This document shows positions 7,482-15,693 of a stretch of 47,861 nt of DNA, piece by piece; position 1 is the stretch's first letter; each line of letters begins with the position of its first letter. The translations under genes were made by a program, and so were the position numbers. The DNA comes from Clostridia bacterium (lineage in GTDB: Bacteria; Bacillota; Clostridia; Christensenellales; SZUA-584). The notes beneath the pieces were generated by a model that was not told the DNA's origin, did no database searches, and saw only the letters and a program-made list of their open reading frames with translations. The stretch spans positions 1 through 47,861 of the forward strand of contig QKIQ01000073.1 of assembly GCA_003249555.1 (NCBI GenBank), read 5' to 3'.

Positions 7482-10046
7482 ATGGCAGAAAGTAAATTCT
7501 ATGATTATGCAACTGGGAAAGAGGTAAAAAGTAATCCTGAAGAAGCATATCGCCAACTTTTTGAGCACATTTTAATAGATGATCTTGGATATCCAAAAGA
7601 ACACATAGATATCGAGGTTGTTTTACAGCGCGGAGCAAATCGAAACGCCGAAGAGGTTGATATCGTTGTTTATAACAGCAATATTCATCGGCAAGAAAAT
7701 GCTTATATTATAATAGAAATTGAGACTCCAAAGAAAAAGTATGATCTCCAAGCTTTTTCTTATGTAACAGCTACCACAGCCCCATACTGTGTTTGGTTCG
7801 CTGGTTTCGAAAAAAATAGTGAGGGGCCTTTCTATCTTTACAGAGACTTAGCAAAAGACCCTTTATCATTTTTGACAATACCCACTTTGCCTAGATACGG
7901 TGAAACCCAAGAGACAATTGGTAAATACCGCAAGCAGGATTTAAAACCAGCTAAAGCCCTGAAATTACTCTTTAACAGAATGTATTATAAACTCTACGGT
8001 AATGGTCCTCTTAAAAGGGAAGAGAACATAGCCTTAGAGGTTATTAAGATGCTATTTTGCAAGATTATTGACGAGCTTGGTCCCGATGATCTTTGTGAAT
8101 TTAGAGCTACACCTTTGGAACTGACTTCTGATGATGGTAAAGCGGCTATCAGAAAAAGGATTGAAAACCTCTATACTAAGTTACTTAAAGACCCTGACTT
8201 TGGTAGTATGTTCAAGGGGGAGCATCTTGAATACGACAATGAGTGGATAGCATACATCGTTAGTGAATTACAAGGTGTTGCTTTAATGCATGAGGAAACT
8301 AACACGGATGCTTTAGGTGACGCATATGAAATCTTATTACCATCAACATTAAAGGGTGAGAGCGGGCAGTTCTTCACGCCTAGAGAAATTGTTCGTTTTG
8401 CAATGGATATTATTAATCCGTCGTATAGGAATAATGAAATCGTACTTGATACCGCATGTGGAAGTGGTGGATTCTTATCTATAGCTATTGAGAAATTGAG
8501 AAAGCAAATTGCTGAGCTTTATAAGGATAGAGGATTCACTAAGGACAAATTGAACTCTATTTTAAAAGACTATGCAGATAAATACATATTTGGTTGTGAT
8601 CTCGACCCATTGCTTTACCGTATAGCAAAATCTTATATGGCTATTGTTGGTGATGGAAAGAGCAATATTTATAATTTTGATTCTTTAGAACCTTTTGAAA
8701 CACTAAATAAGAATTTCACAAAAAGAATAAAACCGGGCAGTGTTGATATTATTACAACAAATCCTCCTTTTGGAACAAAGATTGATGATACACGGGATTA
8801 CGTTCTTGTGAAATATGATCTTGGGCATAAAATTGTAAATGGTAAAGCTACAAAAACCATGCTTGATGGACAAGATCCTGATAAACTATTTGTTGAAAGG
8901 GATATTGTATACTTAAAAGAGCCTACCAGTGATAAAGATGGTGGTAGGATGGTTATTGTTTTGCCAAAGCAGAATCTATCCGGTGCAGAAGAATCAAGCG
9001 TAGAGTTTAGAAAATGGCTATTAAACCAAGTTCAAATTACAGCTATTGTTGACTTGCCAAGGGAAGCTTTTCAACCGCATACAGGAACAAAGACATCACT
9101 TGTGTTTTTAAAGAAAGTAAATAGGATACCTGATAGCTATCCAATATTCATGGCGGTATCAGAAGCTGTTGGGCACGATCGAAGAGGTAATCCGCTTTAT
9201 AGAAAAGATTCTAACGGCCTTAACGAAACAGATGAATTTGGTAATAATATTGTTTGGAACGACCTCCCGGAAATACTAAAACAATGGGAGAATTACTTGT
9301 TAACAGGCAATGCAAAGCTCGATTCGCCTAGTTGTTTTGTTATTAATTCTGAACAAATCTTTGCCGATCCCACACGCAGAATAGATGCCTGGTATTGGGA
9401 CCCAAACAAGAATACAATTGCAAAAGAAATTGAAGAATCTGTCGGAACAGAAGTGACGGAAATCGTTGGCCTTGGTAACTTGGTTGTTGAACATGGAATA
9501 TTCTATCCTGGTAGACATAAGAGAAACTATGTTGAAGAGAATTCAGATAGTGTTCCGTTCTATTCAGGAACGCAAATATTACAAATTAGACCTTTTGATT
9601 TAAAGTATCAGCCGACAGATTATCGTCCAGCTGCAAAACATTTTGTAGAAAAAGACTGGATCTTGATAACCCGATCTGGATCAACTGGACGAGTAGTAAT
9701 GGTAACTGATAGTATGGCGGGAACAATGGTTTCAGAGCATGTTATTCGAGTCATTTGTGATGAAGCATTAGTTGACCCATATTATGTATATGCCTATCTT
9801 TCAACCGAAAACATTGGGAAAATACTTCTGGAAAAAGGTATATATGCATCTGTAGTTGACCATATTACCCCCAGCTTTGTAGCAACAATACCTATCCCAA
9901 GACTTTCACCAAAGAAGGAAAAGGAGATAGCGGATAAAATGCGAGAAGCTGAACGTATGCGTGATGAAGCTAATAAAACTTTCTTAAAAGAACGCAACAG
10001 TATTGAGAATTTGATGTTCAGAAATATGAAGAAGGGCGATTCATAG
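7482..10046 (+). CDS. Single-chain restriction-modification-like protein: HsdR_N, N6-methylase, HsdS-like TRD
   Basis: This 854-aa protein is the only clear plus-strand gene. Residues about 10-135 resemble the N-terminal nuclease-type domain of HsdR: acidic 'EEVDIVVYN' and 'IIIEIETPKKK', where the usual ExK is ExE. Residues about 210-600 are an HsdM-type N6-adenine methylase, with 'DTACGSGGFL' near 322 and the catalytic TNPPFG near 425. Residues about 650-850 resemble one HsdS target-recognition domain with a trailing helix ('AEGM' replaced here by an E/R/K-rich spacer). There is no helicase/translocase domain, so this is not a full type I system. It may be a type IIG-like enzyme or a methylase with a degraded nuclease. 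The start has AGGAG 7 bases upstream. The gene is very AT-rich and points the opposite way to its neighbours. Confidence 0.85.
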   Translation: MAESKFYDYATGKEVKSNPEEAYRQLFEHILIDDLGYPKEHIDIEVVLQRGANRNAEEVDIVVYNSNIHRQENAYIIIEIETPKKKYDLQAFSYVTATTAPYCVWFAGFEKNSEGPFYLYRDLAKDPLSFLTIPTLPRYGETQETIGKYRKQDLKPAKALKLLFNRMYYKLYGNGPLKREENIALEVIKMLFCKIIDELGPDDLCEFRATPLELTSDDGKAAIRKRIENLYTKLLKDPDFGSMFKGEHLEYDNEWIAYIVSELQGVALMHEETNTDALGDAYEILLPSTLKGESGQFFTPREIVRFAMDIINPSYRNNEIVLDTACGSGGFLSIAIEKLRKQIAELYKDRGFTKDKLNSILKDYADKYIFGCDLDPLLYRIAKSYMAIVGDGKSNIYNFDSLEPFETLNKNFTKRIKPGSVDIITTNPPFGTKIDDTRDYVLVKYDLGHKIVNGKATKTMLDGQDPDKLFVERDIVYLKEPTSDKDGGRMVIVLPKQNLSGAEESSVEFRKWLLNQVQITAIVDLPREAFQPHTGTKTSLVFLKKVNRIPDSYPIFMAVSEAVGHDRRGNPLYRKDSNGLNETDEFGNNIVWNDLPEILKQWENYLLTGNAKLDSPSCFVINSEQIFADPTRRIDAWYWDPNKNTIAKEIEESVGTEVTEIVGLGNLVVEHGIFYPGRHKRNYVEENSDSVPFYSGTQILQIRPFDLKYQPTDYRPAAKHFVEKDWILITRSGSTGRVVMVTDSMAGTMVSEHVIRVICDEALVDPYYVYAYLSTENIGKILLEKGIYASVVDHITPSFVATIPIPRLSPKKEKEIADKMREAERMRDEANKTFLKERNSIENLMFRNMKKGDS

Positions 10047-10124
10047 ATTTAAAGAATTCCCATCATGTTGTAGCTTTTCATTAAGGTATTTATAACTCAA
10101 TCATTGTTTACACTTTAAATATTC

Positions 10125-10157
10125 AAAAGGGTAATCATAAAATATGATTGCTCTTTT
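10125..10157. terminator. Bidirectional terminator at the IME/virD4 border
   Basis: The 15-base arms 10125-10139 and 10143-10157 pair fully if two G-U pairs are allowed, with a 3-base loop and A-run/T-run flanks. The hairpin serves the plus-strand gene ending at 10046 and ends one base before the stop codon of truncated virD4, so it marks the edge of the insertion. Confidence 0.75.
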
Positions 10158-10158
10158 G

Positions 10159-11400
10159 TCATCTCGATAAATGTATTACATTCGCGAACTCGTCCATCAC
10201 AAAATGCACATGCACCGGCAGGCTCCCGCCGTGCTTATGGTCGGCACAGTGGAAAAGCTGTTGGAAAAGCTGCGTATAAAGGACGGACACCAGAAAGTTG
10301 AAGCTGGAGTCGTTGTCGGGTATCAGGGCAAAGAGTGCCACTTTTTTCTCCCCAATGGAGAACAGGTCCAGTTCGTCCGCAGCGGTCAGCGCCGCCAGGC
10401 TGTACAGATTAAACTTTTCAAGCCGGGACGCCAGTGTGATCTGGATGGATTTAAGCGTTTTTGCGCTGCCGCTGTGGTAATCGCGATAGTATTTGAGCGC
10501 GATATGCTCCGGCTCCCGCATCTCCAGACGGTTAAACAGCTCATCCAGCGGGGATTGGTATTCGTCGTTGTCCTCGCGCACCTCGCCGGCGCGCAGCATC
10601 TCCATAACCATGGAGAAATTCTGTTCTTCCTCCGGCGCTTCATATTGCAGGTAGAAGATGAGCGCCAGCAGCAGCATGCTTGCCGCCGTATCCCAAAACG
10701 GGTCCTGGGAGTGCGCGCCCTTGGGCGTGGTGGCCTTAAAAAGATTCGTCACCAGCTTTTGCACATCGTTGTCGGAAATAAGGTATACAAACGGGTTGTA
10801 GCAATGGCTGCGCTCCATGTTGATGAGGTCCAGTATCCGCACGTCGTAGCCCTTTGCCTTGAGCAGGTGGCCGGTGTCCCGCAGGATTTCGCCCTTTGGA
10901 TCGAGAACTACCATGCTGGTGTTGGCCTGCATGACGTTGGGCTTGGCATAAAAGCGGGTCTTGCCGGAGCCGCTGCCGCCCACTACCATGATGTTGAGGT
11001 TGCGCCGGTGCTTTTTTCCGTCCAGCCCGATGCGCACGTTTTGGGTGAGCAGCTTGTTTTGCGCAAACGCCTTATCGCGGTACTTTTTGCTAACGGAGGC
11101 GGCATTGCCCCATCGGGCGCTGCCATGCTCCTCGCCCTTGCGGTAGTTACGGCGGGTGGAAAGATAGATGCCGATCCCCATCCCATAGGCACATAAAAAA
11201 AGAAGGACAGTTTTGAGGCTGTCCTTCATCCATACGATGTGAAAGGGATCGTTCAGCGCCGGTGGCAGACCTTGCAGGATTTCGGCAAGCCCGCCGCTCA
11301 CAGACGGCGCGATCAGCAGCGACAGCCAGACCACGGGAATCACGCCGCAGATGCATAAGATAATGATGGTCTGCCGGTCACTCGCATTCTTCATCGTCAT
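10159..11400 (-). CDS. virD4: VirD4/TraG coupling ATPase, truncated at the 3' end
   Basis: This 413-aa product is the N-terminal two thirds of a type IV coupling protein, the inner-membrane ATPase that brings relaxase-bound DNA to the transfer channel. It has two membrane segments (about 10-30 and 62-82), Walker A GGSGSGKT (141-148) and 'VVLDPKGE' near 167. Walker B VMDEFANV is at 401-408, and the frame then ends after five unrelated residues. Family members are normally about 600 aa and continue past DEFANV with a long conserved RecA-like section, so this copy should be inactive. The gene starts with GGAG 7 bases upstream and overlaps a 23-aa ORF. The missing part is expected left of the inserted element. 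Precise excision would restore it. Confidence 0.9.
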   Translation of the reverse strand: MTMKNASDRQTIIILCICGVIPVVWLSLLIAPSVSGGLAEILQGLPPALNDPFHIVWMKDSLKTVLLFLCAYGMGIGIYLSTRRNYRKGEEHGSARWGNAASVSKKYRDKAFAQNKLLTQNVRIGLDGKKHRRNLNIMVVGGSGSGKTRFYAKPNVMQANTSMVVLDPKGEILRDTGHLLKAKGYDVRILDLINMERSHCYNPFVYLISDNDVQKLVTNLFKATTPKGAHSQDPFWDTAASMLLLALIFYLQYEAPEEEQNFSMVMEMLRAGEVREDNDEYQSPLDELFNRLEMREPEHIALKYYRDYHSGSAKTLKSIQITLASRLEKFNLYSLAALTAADELDLFSIGEKKVALFALIPDNDSSFNFLVSVLYTQLFQQLFHCADHKHGGSLPVHVHFVMDEFANVIHLSR

Positions 11401-11449
11401 TCACCGGCTCCGGCTTAGGGCTGCCCAGGCTTTTAATGCACTGCCACAT
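11378..11449 (-). CDS. Possible 23-aa peptide overlapping the virD4 start
   Basis: A short frame begins at ATG 11449 with the ribosome site GGGGAG 8 bases upstream and codes for a peptide starting MWQCIKSLG and ending in an acidic DDEECE. It starts 2 bases after the preceding gene stops and overlaps the first 23 bases of virD4, a tight layout typical of translated, coupled genes. No family is recognised. It may only carry ribosomes onto virD4. Confidence 0.45.
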   Translation of the reverse strand: MWQCIKSLGSPKPEPVNDDEECE

Positions 11450-11451
11450 AT

Positions 11452-11643
11452 TCAGCGCTCCCCTCTGTCGATACTTTTCTTTTCCTTTTTGGTCGGCGCG
11501 TCGATCACCTTGAGCAGCACCTCATCCACCGCGTCGGTGGAGCGCTGCTCCCGTAAAAGCTCGTTGCGCTTGTCGTTCAGGGAATGAAAGACGACGCCGT
11601 ACTCGTATTTGTCCATTTCAAGGACTCTTGTTTCCTCCTGCAT
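11452..11643 (-). CDS. Small conserved ICE protein (paralogue of the 58-aa protein at 45762)
   Basis: This 63-aa protein has the core 'VVFHSLNDKRNELLRE...DAVDEVLLKV'. The same pattern occurs in the 58-aa protein at 45762-45938 ('VLHSLNDYRNKLIRE...DVVNEVLAKV'), so both belong to one small family; I do not know a name for it. The predicted structure is two helices. A ribosome site AAGGAGG precedes ATG 11643 by 8 bases. It sits between the ArdC-like gene and virD4 in one operon. The protein ends in Glu-Arg. Confidence 0.75.
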   Translation of the reverse strand: MQEETRVLEMDKYEYGVVFHSLNDKRNELLREQRSTDAVDEVLLKVIDAPTKKEKKSIDRGER

Positions 11644-11655
11644 AGGGGGCCCTCC

Positions 11656-12561
11656 TTATCTTTCATGGTCCTGCTGCCGTGGTGATCTTCCTTGCTCCAG
11701 CACCCTGGACATGCGGGCGGATATATCCGCCGCCGTATCTCGGATGGCCGACAGCTCGCCCCGGATGTCCTGCGACTCCATACCGGCAAAGGTATCCGGC
11801 AGACGGGAGAAATCGTAGCCCTTGGTGTCGATGCCGTTTTTCCTGCACAGCATATATGACACGCAGTAGGCCCGGAAGGCGTTGGCGCTGCGATCATATG
11901 CAGGATCGCCGTTCGCGTATTCCGCGTGGGCCAGTTCCACGGCGACGCTGCGGAAGATGTCCGCGCCGTCCATGCCCTTGCGCACAAAGATGATTTTCTG
12001 CTGCGGGTCAAGCAGCGCGCCCTGTCCGGCCTGCTCTGTATTTTCCGTCGCCTGCACGGCGGCGGGCACACCCATGATGAGCGCTTTTATCAGGACGCGT
12101 TCATCCCGGCTCACCTGAGGTTGCATACGCACGCGCACCGTGGTCTGCGTGATGTCGAACACCTTCTTGGGGTTGTACGATACGCCGATGGAGCCGTCCT
12201 CGCGGGTGTATTCATCGCCCGGTTCAAGAATGACGATACCCTTCTGGTTCTTCTTCACATAGCCGCCCTGGTCTTTCCAGTAATCGAAATCCCCGATTTT
12301 TTGCGCGTCGGGTTTCTGCGCCGCGATGAGCAAGGCGTTGCCCACGGAATAACGATCAAAGCGGCTCTGCACATCCAAATAAGTCTGGAAACTCGTCCCA
12401 TCTCGCACGATGTCCTCGGCGGTGCGGTCAATCAGCTCGTAGGCGCTGCTGCGCTCGGCCTGCTTTTTCGCCGCCCACGCCTCCTTGTCAAAGGCGTCGT
12501 TCGGCTGGTATGCGGATTCCTGCGCTTTAGGCGCATCAAAAATATCGTCAAAGCTACTCAC
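11656..12561 (-). CDS. ArdC-like antirestriction/ssDNA-binding protein
   Basis: This 301-aa protein has an ArdC N-terminal-type domain at about residues 30-150 ('YSVGNALLIAAQKPDAQ', 'GGYVKKNQKGIVILEP'), which in ArdC binds single-stranded DNA and protects incoming DNA. The C-terminal part (about 190-270) resembles the ArdC metallopeptidase-like domain, but the HExxH motif reads V-E-L-A-H, so the first His is missing and the zinc site is probably lost. The start is GTG with AGAGGT upstream. It is in one operon with pcfB and virD4, as expected for a factor delivered with DNA or acting early in the recipient. It ends in Asp-His-Glu-Arg. Confidence 0.8.
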   Translation of the reverse strand: MSSFDDIFDAPKAQESAYQPNDAFDKEAWAAKKQAERSSAYELIDRTAEDIVRDGTSFQTYLDVQSRFDRYSVGNALLIAAQKPDAQKIGDFDYWKDQGGYVKKNQKGIVILEPGDEYTREDGSIGVSYNPKKVFDITQTTVRVRMQPQVSRDERVLIKALIMGVPAAVQATENTEQAGQGALLDPQQKIIFVRKGMDGADIFRSVAVELAHAEYANGDPAYDRSANAFRAYCVSYMLCRKNGIDTKGYDFSRLPDTFAGMESQDIRGELSAIRDTAADISARMSRVLEQGRSPRQQDHER

Positions 12562-12567
12562 GAAAAA

Positions 12568-13380
12568 TTACCTCTCTTTCGATTTTTTCTGTTTTTTGAG
12601 TCTTTGCTGCGGCTGCTTGTGCTGCGCGGGCTTATTCTGTTTGGCCTTGGACTCGCGCTGTGGTTCCTCGCGCTTCGGGGCCTCCGCCTCCTGCTGCTTC
12701 GCCGCCTTGATCTGCCTGAGTTCCTCCCGCACGGACGGGCGCAGGGAGGACGCTTTTTCGGGCGGCTTAGTAGTACCCTCTGCGGAGTTCCTTGGCTTCT
12801 CTGAGATAGGCTCGGACGGAGGGGATTTTTCCGTCTTCGCCGCCGTGGGGTTTTCGGGTTGCGCCTGCTCCTTCTGCAAGGGCTTTTCAAACAGCTCATC
12901 CACCACCTTGTCCGTGGCGTCCTTATCCGGTACGGCCTTCTCCGGCGCTGCCGGAGCTTTTTCCGCTCTGGATTTTTCGATGTCGGCGCGTACCGTCGCG
13001 GTGTTGACGGCTGCGAAATTGAAGCGCTCCACAATATCATTGATTCTTCTGGCATCCTCGACGCGCACCATGACCGGCGTGATGCCGTCCGGGCTGCCCT
13101 TGGGGTCGCGCATGACGCAATAGAGGATACCGTACTGCTTGGCCTTCTCCACAAACATCTGCATGTCGCTGTTTTTGACGTTGAAAACATCCAGCTCCTT
13201 ACCGCTTCTGAGCATGGTTTCCAGCCGCGCTCGGCCCTTCGTCTTTTTTTGCTGGCTCAAAATGGTATACAGCAAAACCGCCAGGTTTTTCGCACCCGCG
13301 CCAGCCAGCCGTATGGCAACCTCCGCGCCGTCCAGCGTCATTTTAAAGACCTGCTCTGCCGCCTCGCCTGAATGGTTCAT
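12568..13380 (-). CDS. pcfB: PcfB-family conjugation protein (DUF3801)
   Basis: This 270-aa protein has the conserved DUF3801 region at residues 1-150 (alpha-helical start, then 'LLYTILSQQKKTKG', 'FVEKAKQYGILYCVMRD', 'VMVRVEDARRINDIVER') and a long disordered Lys/Glu/Pro/Ala-rich tail. PcfB of pCF10 is an accessory factor for relaxase/T4SS substrate recognition. ATG 13380 has AAAGGAGG 9 bases upstream. The start lies inside the end of the relaxase gene (38-base overlap), which implies coupled translation. The gene neighbours (relaxase upstream, virD4 downstream) are standard for clostridial ICEs. It ends in Lys-Glu-Arg. Confidence 0.88.
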   Translation of the reverse strand: MNHSGEAAEQVFKMTLDGAEVAIRLAGAGAKNLAVLLYTILSQQKKTKGRARLETMLRSGKELDVFNVKNSDMQMFVEKAKQYGILYCVMRDPKGSPDGITPVMVRVEDARRINDIVERFNFAAVNTATVRADIEKSRAEKAPAAPEKAVPDKDATDKVVDELFEKPLQKEQAQPENPTAAKTEKSPPSEPISEKPRNSAEGTTKPPEKASSLRPSVREELRQIKAAKQQEAEAPKREEPQRESKAKQNKPAQHKQPQQRLKKQKKSKER

Positions 13381-14776
13381 GGCTTCTTTCCTCCTTTTCC
13401 TGTTTTTCGTCCTCACGGACTGCTTTGAGCTTTTCGGCCATTACGTCCGAACGCCCGGCAATGTCGTCACATAGCTTCACCTCCCCGCGCAGCTTGGAAA
13501 GCTCTTTGGTGATTGCGGAAATGTCCGCTTTCAGTATGGCAAGCTGTTGCTCGTCCCCGGCGCTGCGCAGTCTGTTTTTCAGCCGCTTGCGGTCGGCGGC
13601 AAGCGTTTCCATCTTCATTTGCAGACCTTCCTTATATGAAGAAAGCTGCCCGGCGGTATCGATGTGATTCCGCGCAAGCAGCTTTGCTTCCTGAGAAATG
13701 GTTCTCATTTTTCGGATATCCTCCCGCAGGAGGAAATGCAGGTTCTTGGGGGATGCCCTTCCCTGGGGGAGAATGCCGAGCTTATAACAGTAGTACAGGT
13801 ACAGACCCCGCAGGCCACCGATGCGCCCAGCTTTTTTTATATCACCCTTGAAGCGGTACACAGTAATGGTTTGCTTGGGCGATGATGCCTTTGGCCTCGG
13901 TCGGGTCCCGGCAGAGAGGATACGGCGGCAAATAGCGTCCAGCATGTACTCCTCACCAAAATTGCGGGCAAGCCGGAAGAACCGTTCCTTGCCCGGTGGC
14001 CGTACGGAAATATCCTTGCCCAGCTTGATCTCATATCCCATGCTGCGCAGATTATGAAAGAACTGCCGGTCGGTCATGGCTTCGCGGATAGCCCGGTCCA
14101 CGTCCTTTTTGATGAGGCCGCGCCAAGTGGGTTTGCCTTGCTGATCGGCCCTCCATTCGCCGTACTGCTTTGACTTGCCGCGCCTGGGGTTTTCAATGAT
14201 AGAAAGCCCGTATTCCCGGCACAGCTTATCGGACACTTTGCGCATTTCCATATAGGTGTCCGTACAGTCGTTGTAGCGGTAGCCGTCCGCGAACGATACG
14301 GAATTAAGCACAAAATGGTTGTGGATATGGTTTTCCTTGTCCAGATGGGTGGCGACAATGACCTGAAACCGTCCGCCCCAAAGCTCTTTTGCCAGCCGGA
14401 TGCCGATTTCATGGGCGGCGTCCGGCGTCGCTTCGCCGGGGGCAAAGGACTGGTAGCCGTGAAAGGCCACGATGCCGTCCTCCTTGCCGTACCGCTTTTT
14501 CACCGCCATCATTTCCTCCCGCGCCGTGGCGGGAAAGCAGTTCACGCCCGTTACATAGCGGGATAGGGAGGATGCGTCATTTTCCAGACCGGCGCTTTTT
14601 TGCACCTTTTTGCTCTGTACGGCGTATTCGATCACATCGGCCAGCCCCTGGGCCTCCTGCTCCGTCATATCCTGCTTCTGATAAAAGATGGGATTCTGCG
14701 TTTTATCCGGGTTTTCCACATAGATGACCACCTTACCCAGCCAGCCGCGCACGTCCCATATGGCCGTTGTAGCCAC
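13343..14776 (-). CDS. MOBP-type relaxase/mobilization nuclease of the ICE
   Basis: This 477-aa protein is the DNA strand transferase that nicks the ICE oriT. The relaxase domain covers about residues 1-260. It carries the three-His metal motif HLDKENHIHNH (144-154), and a Tyr-rich N-terminus ('VIYVENPDKT') likely includes the catalytic Tyr near residue 19. The C-terminal part is helical and basic, with a coiled-coil at about 360-460. The gene starts at 14776, where the mobC stop and relaxase start overlap by one base. The protein does not end in Glu-Arg, unlike many of its neighbours. Confidence 0.9.
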   Translation of the reverse strand: MATTAIWDVRGWLGKVVIYVENPDKTQNPIFYQKQDMTEQEAQGLADVIEYAVQSKKVQKSAGLENDASSLSRYVTGVNCFPATAREEMMAVKKRYGKEDGIVAFHGYQSFAPGEATPDAAHEIGIRLAKELWGGRFQVIVATHLDKENHIHNHFVLNSVSFADGYRYNDCTDTYMEMRKVSDKLCREYGLSIIENPRRGKSKQYGEWRADQQGKPTWRGLIKKDVDRAIREAMTDRQFFHNLRSMGYEIKLGKDISVRPPGKERFFRLARNFGEEYMLDAICRRILSAGTRPRPKASSPKQTITVYRFKGDIKKAGRIGGLRGLYLYYCYKLGILPQGRASPKNLHFLLREDIRKMRTISQEAKLLARNHIDTAGQLSSYKEGLQMKMETLAADRKRLKNRLRSAGDEQQLAILKADISAITKELSKLRGEVKLCDDIAGRSDVMAEKLKAVREDEKQEKEERSHEPFRRGGRAGL

Positions 14777-15105
14777 TATTCATTCCTCCTTGGAAGCAGT
14801 ACGGCGTTGGTAATCGTCCTCACTGCCTCCTTGAACAGATGCATGTTTTCATCATACAGCTGCACGTCCATGACGTTCAGTACATGGGCCTTCTGCGCGA
14901 TCTGGTTCAAATTGTTGCCGATGGCATGCAGCTCCTTCATCATGGAGAAGTAGTCGGGCGGCGGCGCGTCCTGGGGCACCACGCCGTTTATCAGGTGGCG
15001 AAGGTAGGCTTCACGGGATAGACCGGATTTCTTCACCAGCTTATCCAAAGCCTGCGCTTCCTTTTTATTCAGCCAGAACTGTATATGGACATTCCGATTT
15101 CTCAT
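14776..15105 (-). CDS. mobC: MobC-like relaxosome accessory protein
   Basis: This 109-aa protein is of the bacterial mobilization (MobC) type. It has an N-terminal ribbon-helix-helix-like start ('RNVHIQFWLNKKEAQALDKLVKKSG') followed by 'SREAYLRHLINGVVP' and the family-typical 'LHAIGNNLNQIAQKAH'. Such proteins bind oriT and help the relaxase open it. ATG 15105 has GGAAGGTG upstream; longer frames lack a ribosome site. It is immediately upstream of the relaxase, and candidate oriT DNA lies upstream of it. Confidence 0.88.
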   Translation of the reverse strand: MRNRNVHIQFWLNKKEAQALDKLVKKSGLSREAYLRHLINGVVPQDAPPPDYFSMMKELHAIGNNLNQIAQKAHVLNVMDVQLYDENMHLFKEAVRTITNAVLLPRRNE

Positions 15106-15137
15106 AATAGGCAGCACCTTCCTTCTCCAAAGGGTTT

Positions 15138-15200
15138 CAGGGAATTTCCCTGACAAGCGCGCCGCCCTTTTGGGCGGTGTGGGGTTTGTGGTATCACAAA
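15138..15200 (-). other. Candidate oriT of the ICE (three nested inverted repeats)
   Basis: This 100-base gap before mobC holds three inverted repeats: CAGGGAA/TTCCCTG (15138-15152), CCGCCC/GGGCGG with a TTTT loop (15162-15177), and TTTGTG/CACAAA with a GTAT loop (15185-15200). MOBP oriT regions normally lie just upstream of mobC/relaxase and contain such hairpins. I cannot place the nick. Confidence 0.5.
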
Positions 15201-15275
15201 TCCAGTGCTTGCTGGTAGTAATGAATCGCTCTTTGCTCCCTCTGCAAAGATGAGGCCAACCAGCCGAAAAAGAAA

Positions 15276-15677
15276 TCAGCGTTCGTGGTCTTTCTGAGGA
15301 TTGAACGGAACCGCCTTGATGTCATCGCCTGTCTGAAAGAACCGTTCGGGATATTTGAACTGCTTTACAAAACGGGCAGTCTGTTCGTCCGACAGGCTTT
15401 CGAAATCCTCGCCCCGGCAGTCGCAGATAAAGGCGGGGCCAGCAATGATATCAAGCATTTCTTTCCCATCACCGTATACAGCACGATTCAGCGCCATGCC
15501 GTTGATTTTTCCTTCGTCATTGCAAACGATGCAGACCTGTTCTTCAAAGGGATAATAGGCTTCAATGTACCCGCCAACGATCCTCTGCATGTTTTCAAGA
15601 GATGCCTCAATCTCGGCAGCACGGGCAATTTTACCCGGTTCGAGCAGAACCACCTTGATTTTTCTTTCCTCTTTCAT
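15276..15677 (-). CDS. DUF3846 family protein
   Basis: This 133-aa protein has the DUF3846 pattern: 'KVVLLEPGK' at the start, 'LENMQRIVGGYIEAYYPFEEQVCIVCNDEGKINGM' in the middle and 'GPAFICDC' later. These proteins are common in clostridial ICEs and phages; the function is unknown, with possible counter-defence roles. ATG 15677 has AAAGGAG 10 bases upstream, overlapping the end of the DpnD/PcfM gene region. A longer frame upstream has no ribosome site. It ends in Lys-Asp-His-Glu-Arg. Confidence 0.8.
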   Translation of the reverse strand: MKEERKIKVVLLEPGKIARAAEIEASLENMQRIVGGYIEAYYPFEEQVCIVCNDEGKINGMALNRAVYGDGKEMLDIIAGPAFICDCRGEDFESLSDEQTARFVKQFKYPERFFQTGDDIKAVPFNPQKDHER

Positions 15678-15693
15678 AGTGCCTGTACTCCTT

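Larger units (their letters stand above)
1..10176. mobile_element. Putative mobilizable element (IME) inserted into virD4; right part, left end outside window
   Basis: The coding sequence of virD4 is intact from 11400 down to its DEFANV (Walker B) codons and then diverges after position 10177, ending six codons later. Everything to the left differs from the ICE backbone. It carries its own parA/parB, a MobV relaxase and oriT, a RepA-like ATPase, and two AT-rich defence-type genes, one of them on the opposite strand. A bidirectional terminator hairpin lies directly at the border. The left border and any recombinase are not in the window, so the extent on that side is unknown. Serine-recombinase IMEs that insert into conserved ICE genes are known from the literature; assigning this one to that class is inference. 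Confidence 0.65.

Noticed and set aside
10171..11196. A long plus-strand frame of 341 codons opposite virD4
   Set aside because: It is the antisense shadow of the GC-rich virD4 coding sequence; no ribosome site and no recognisable domains.
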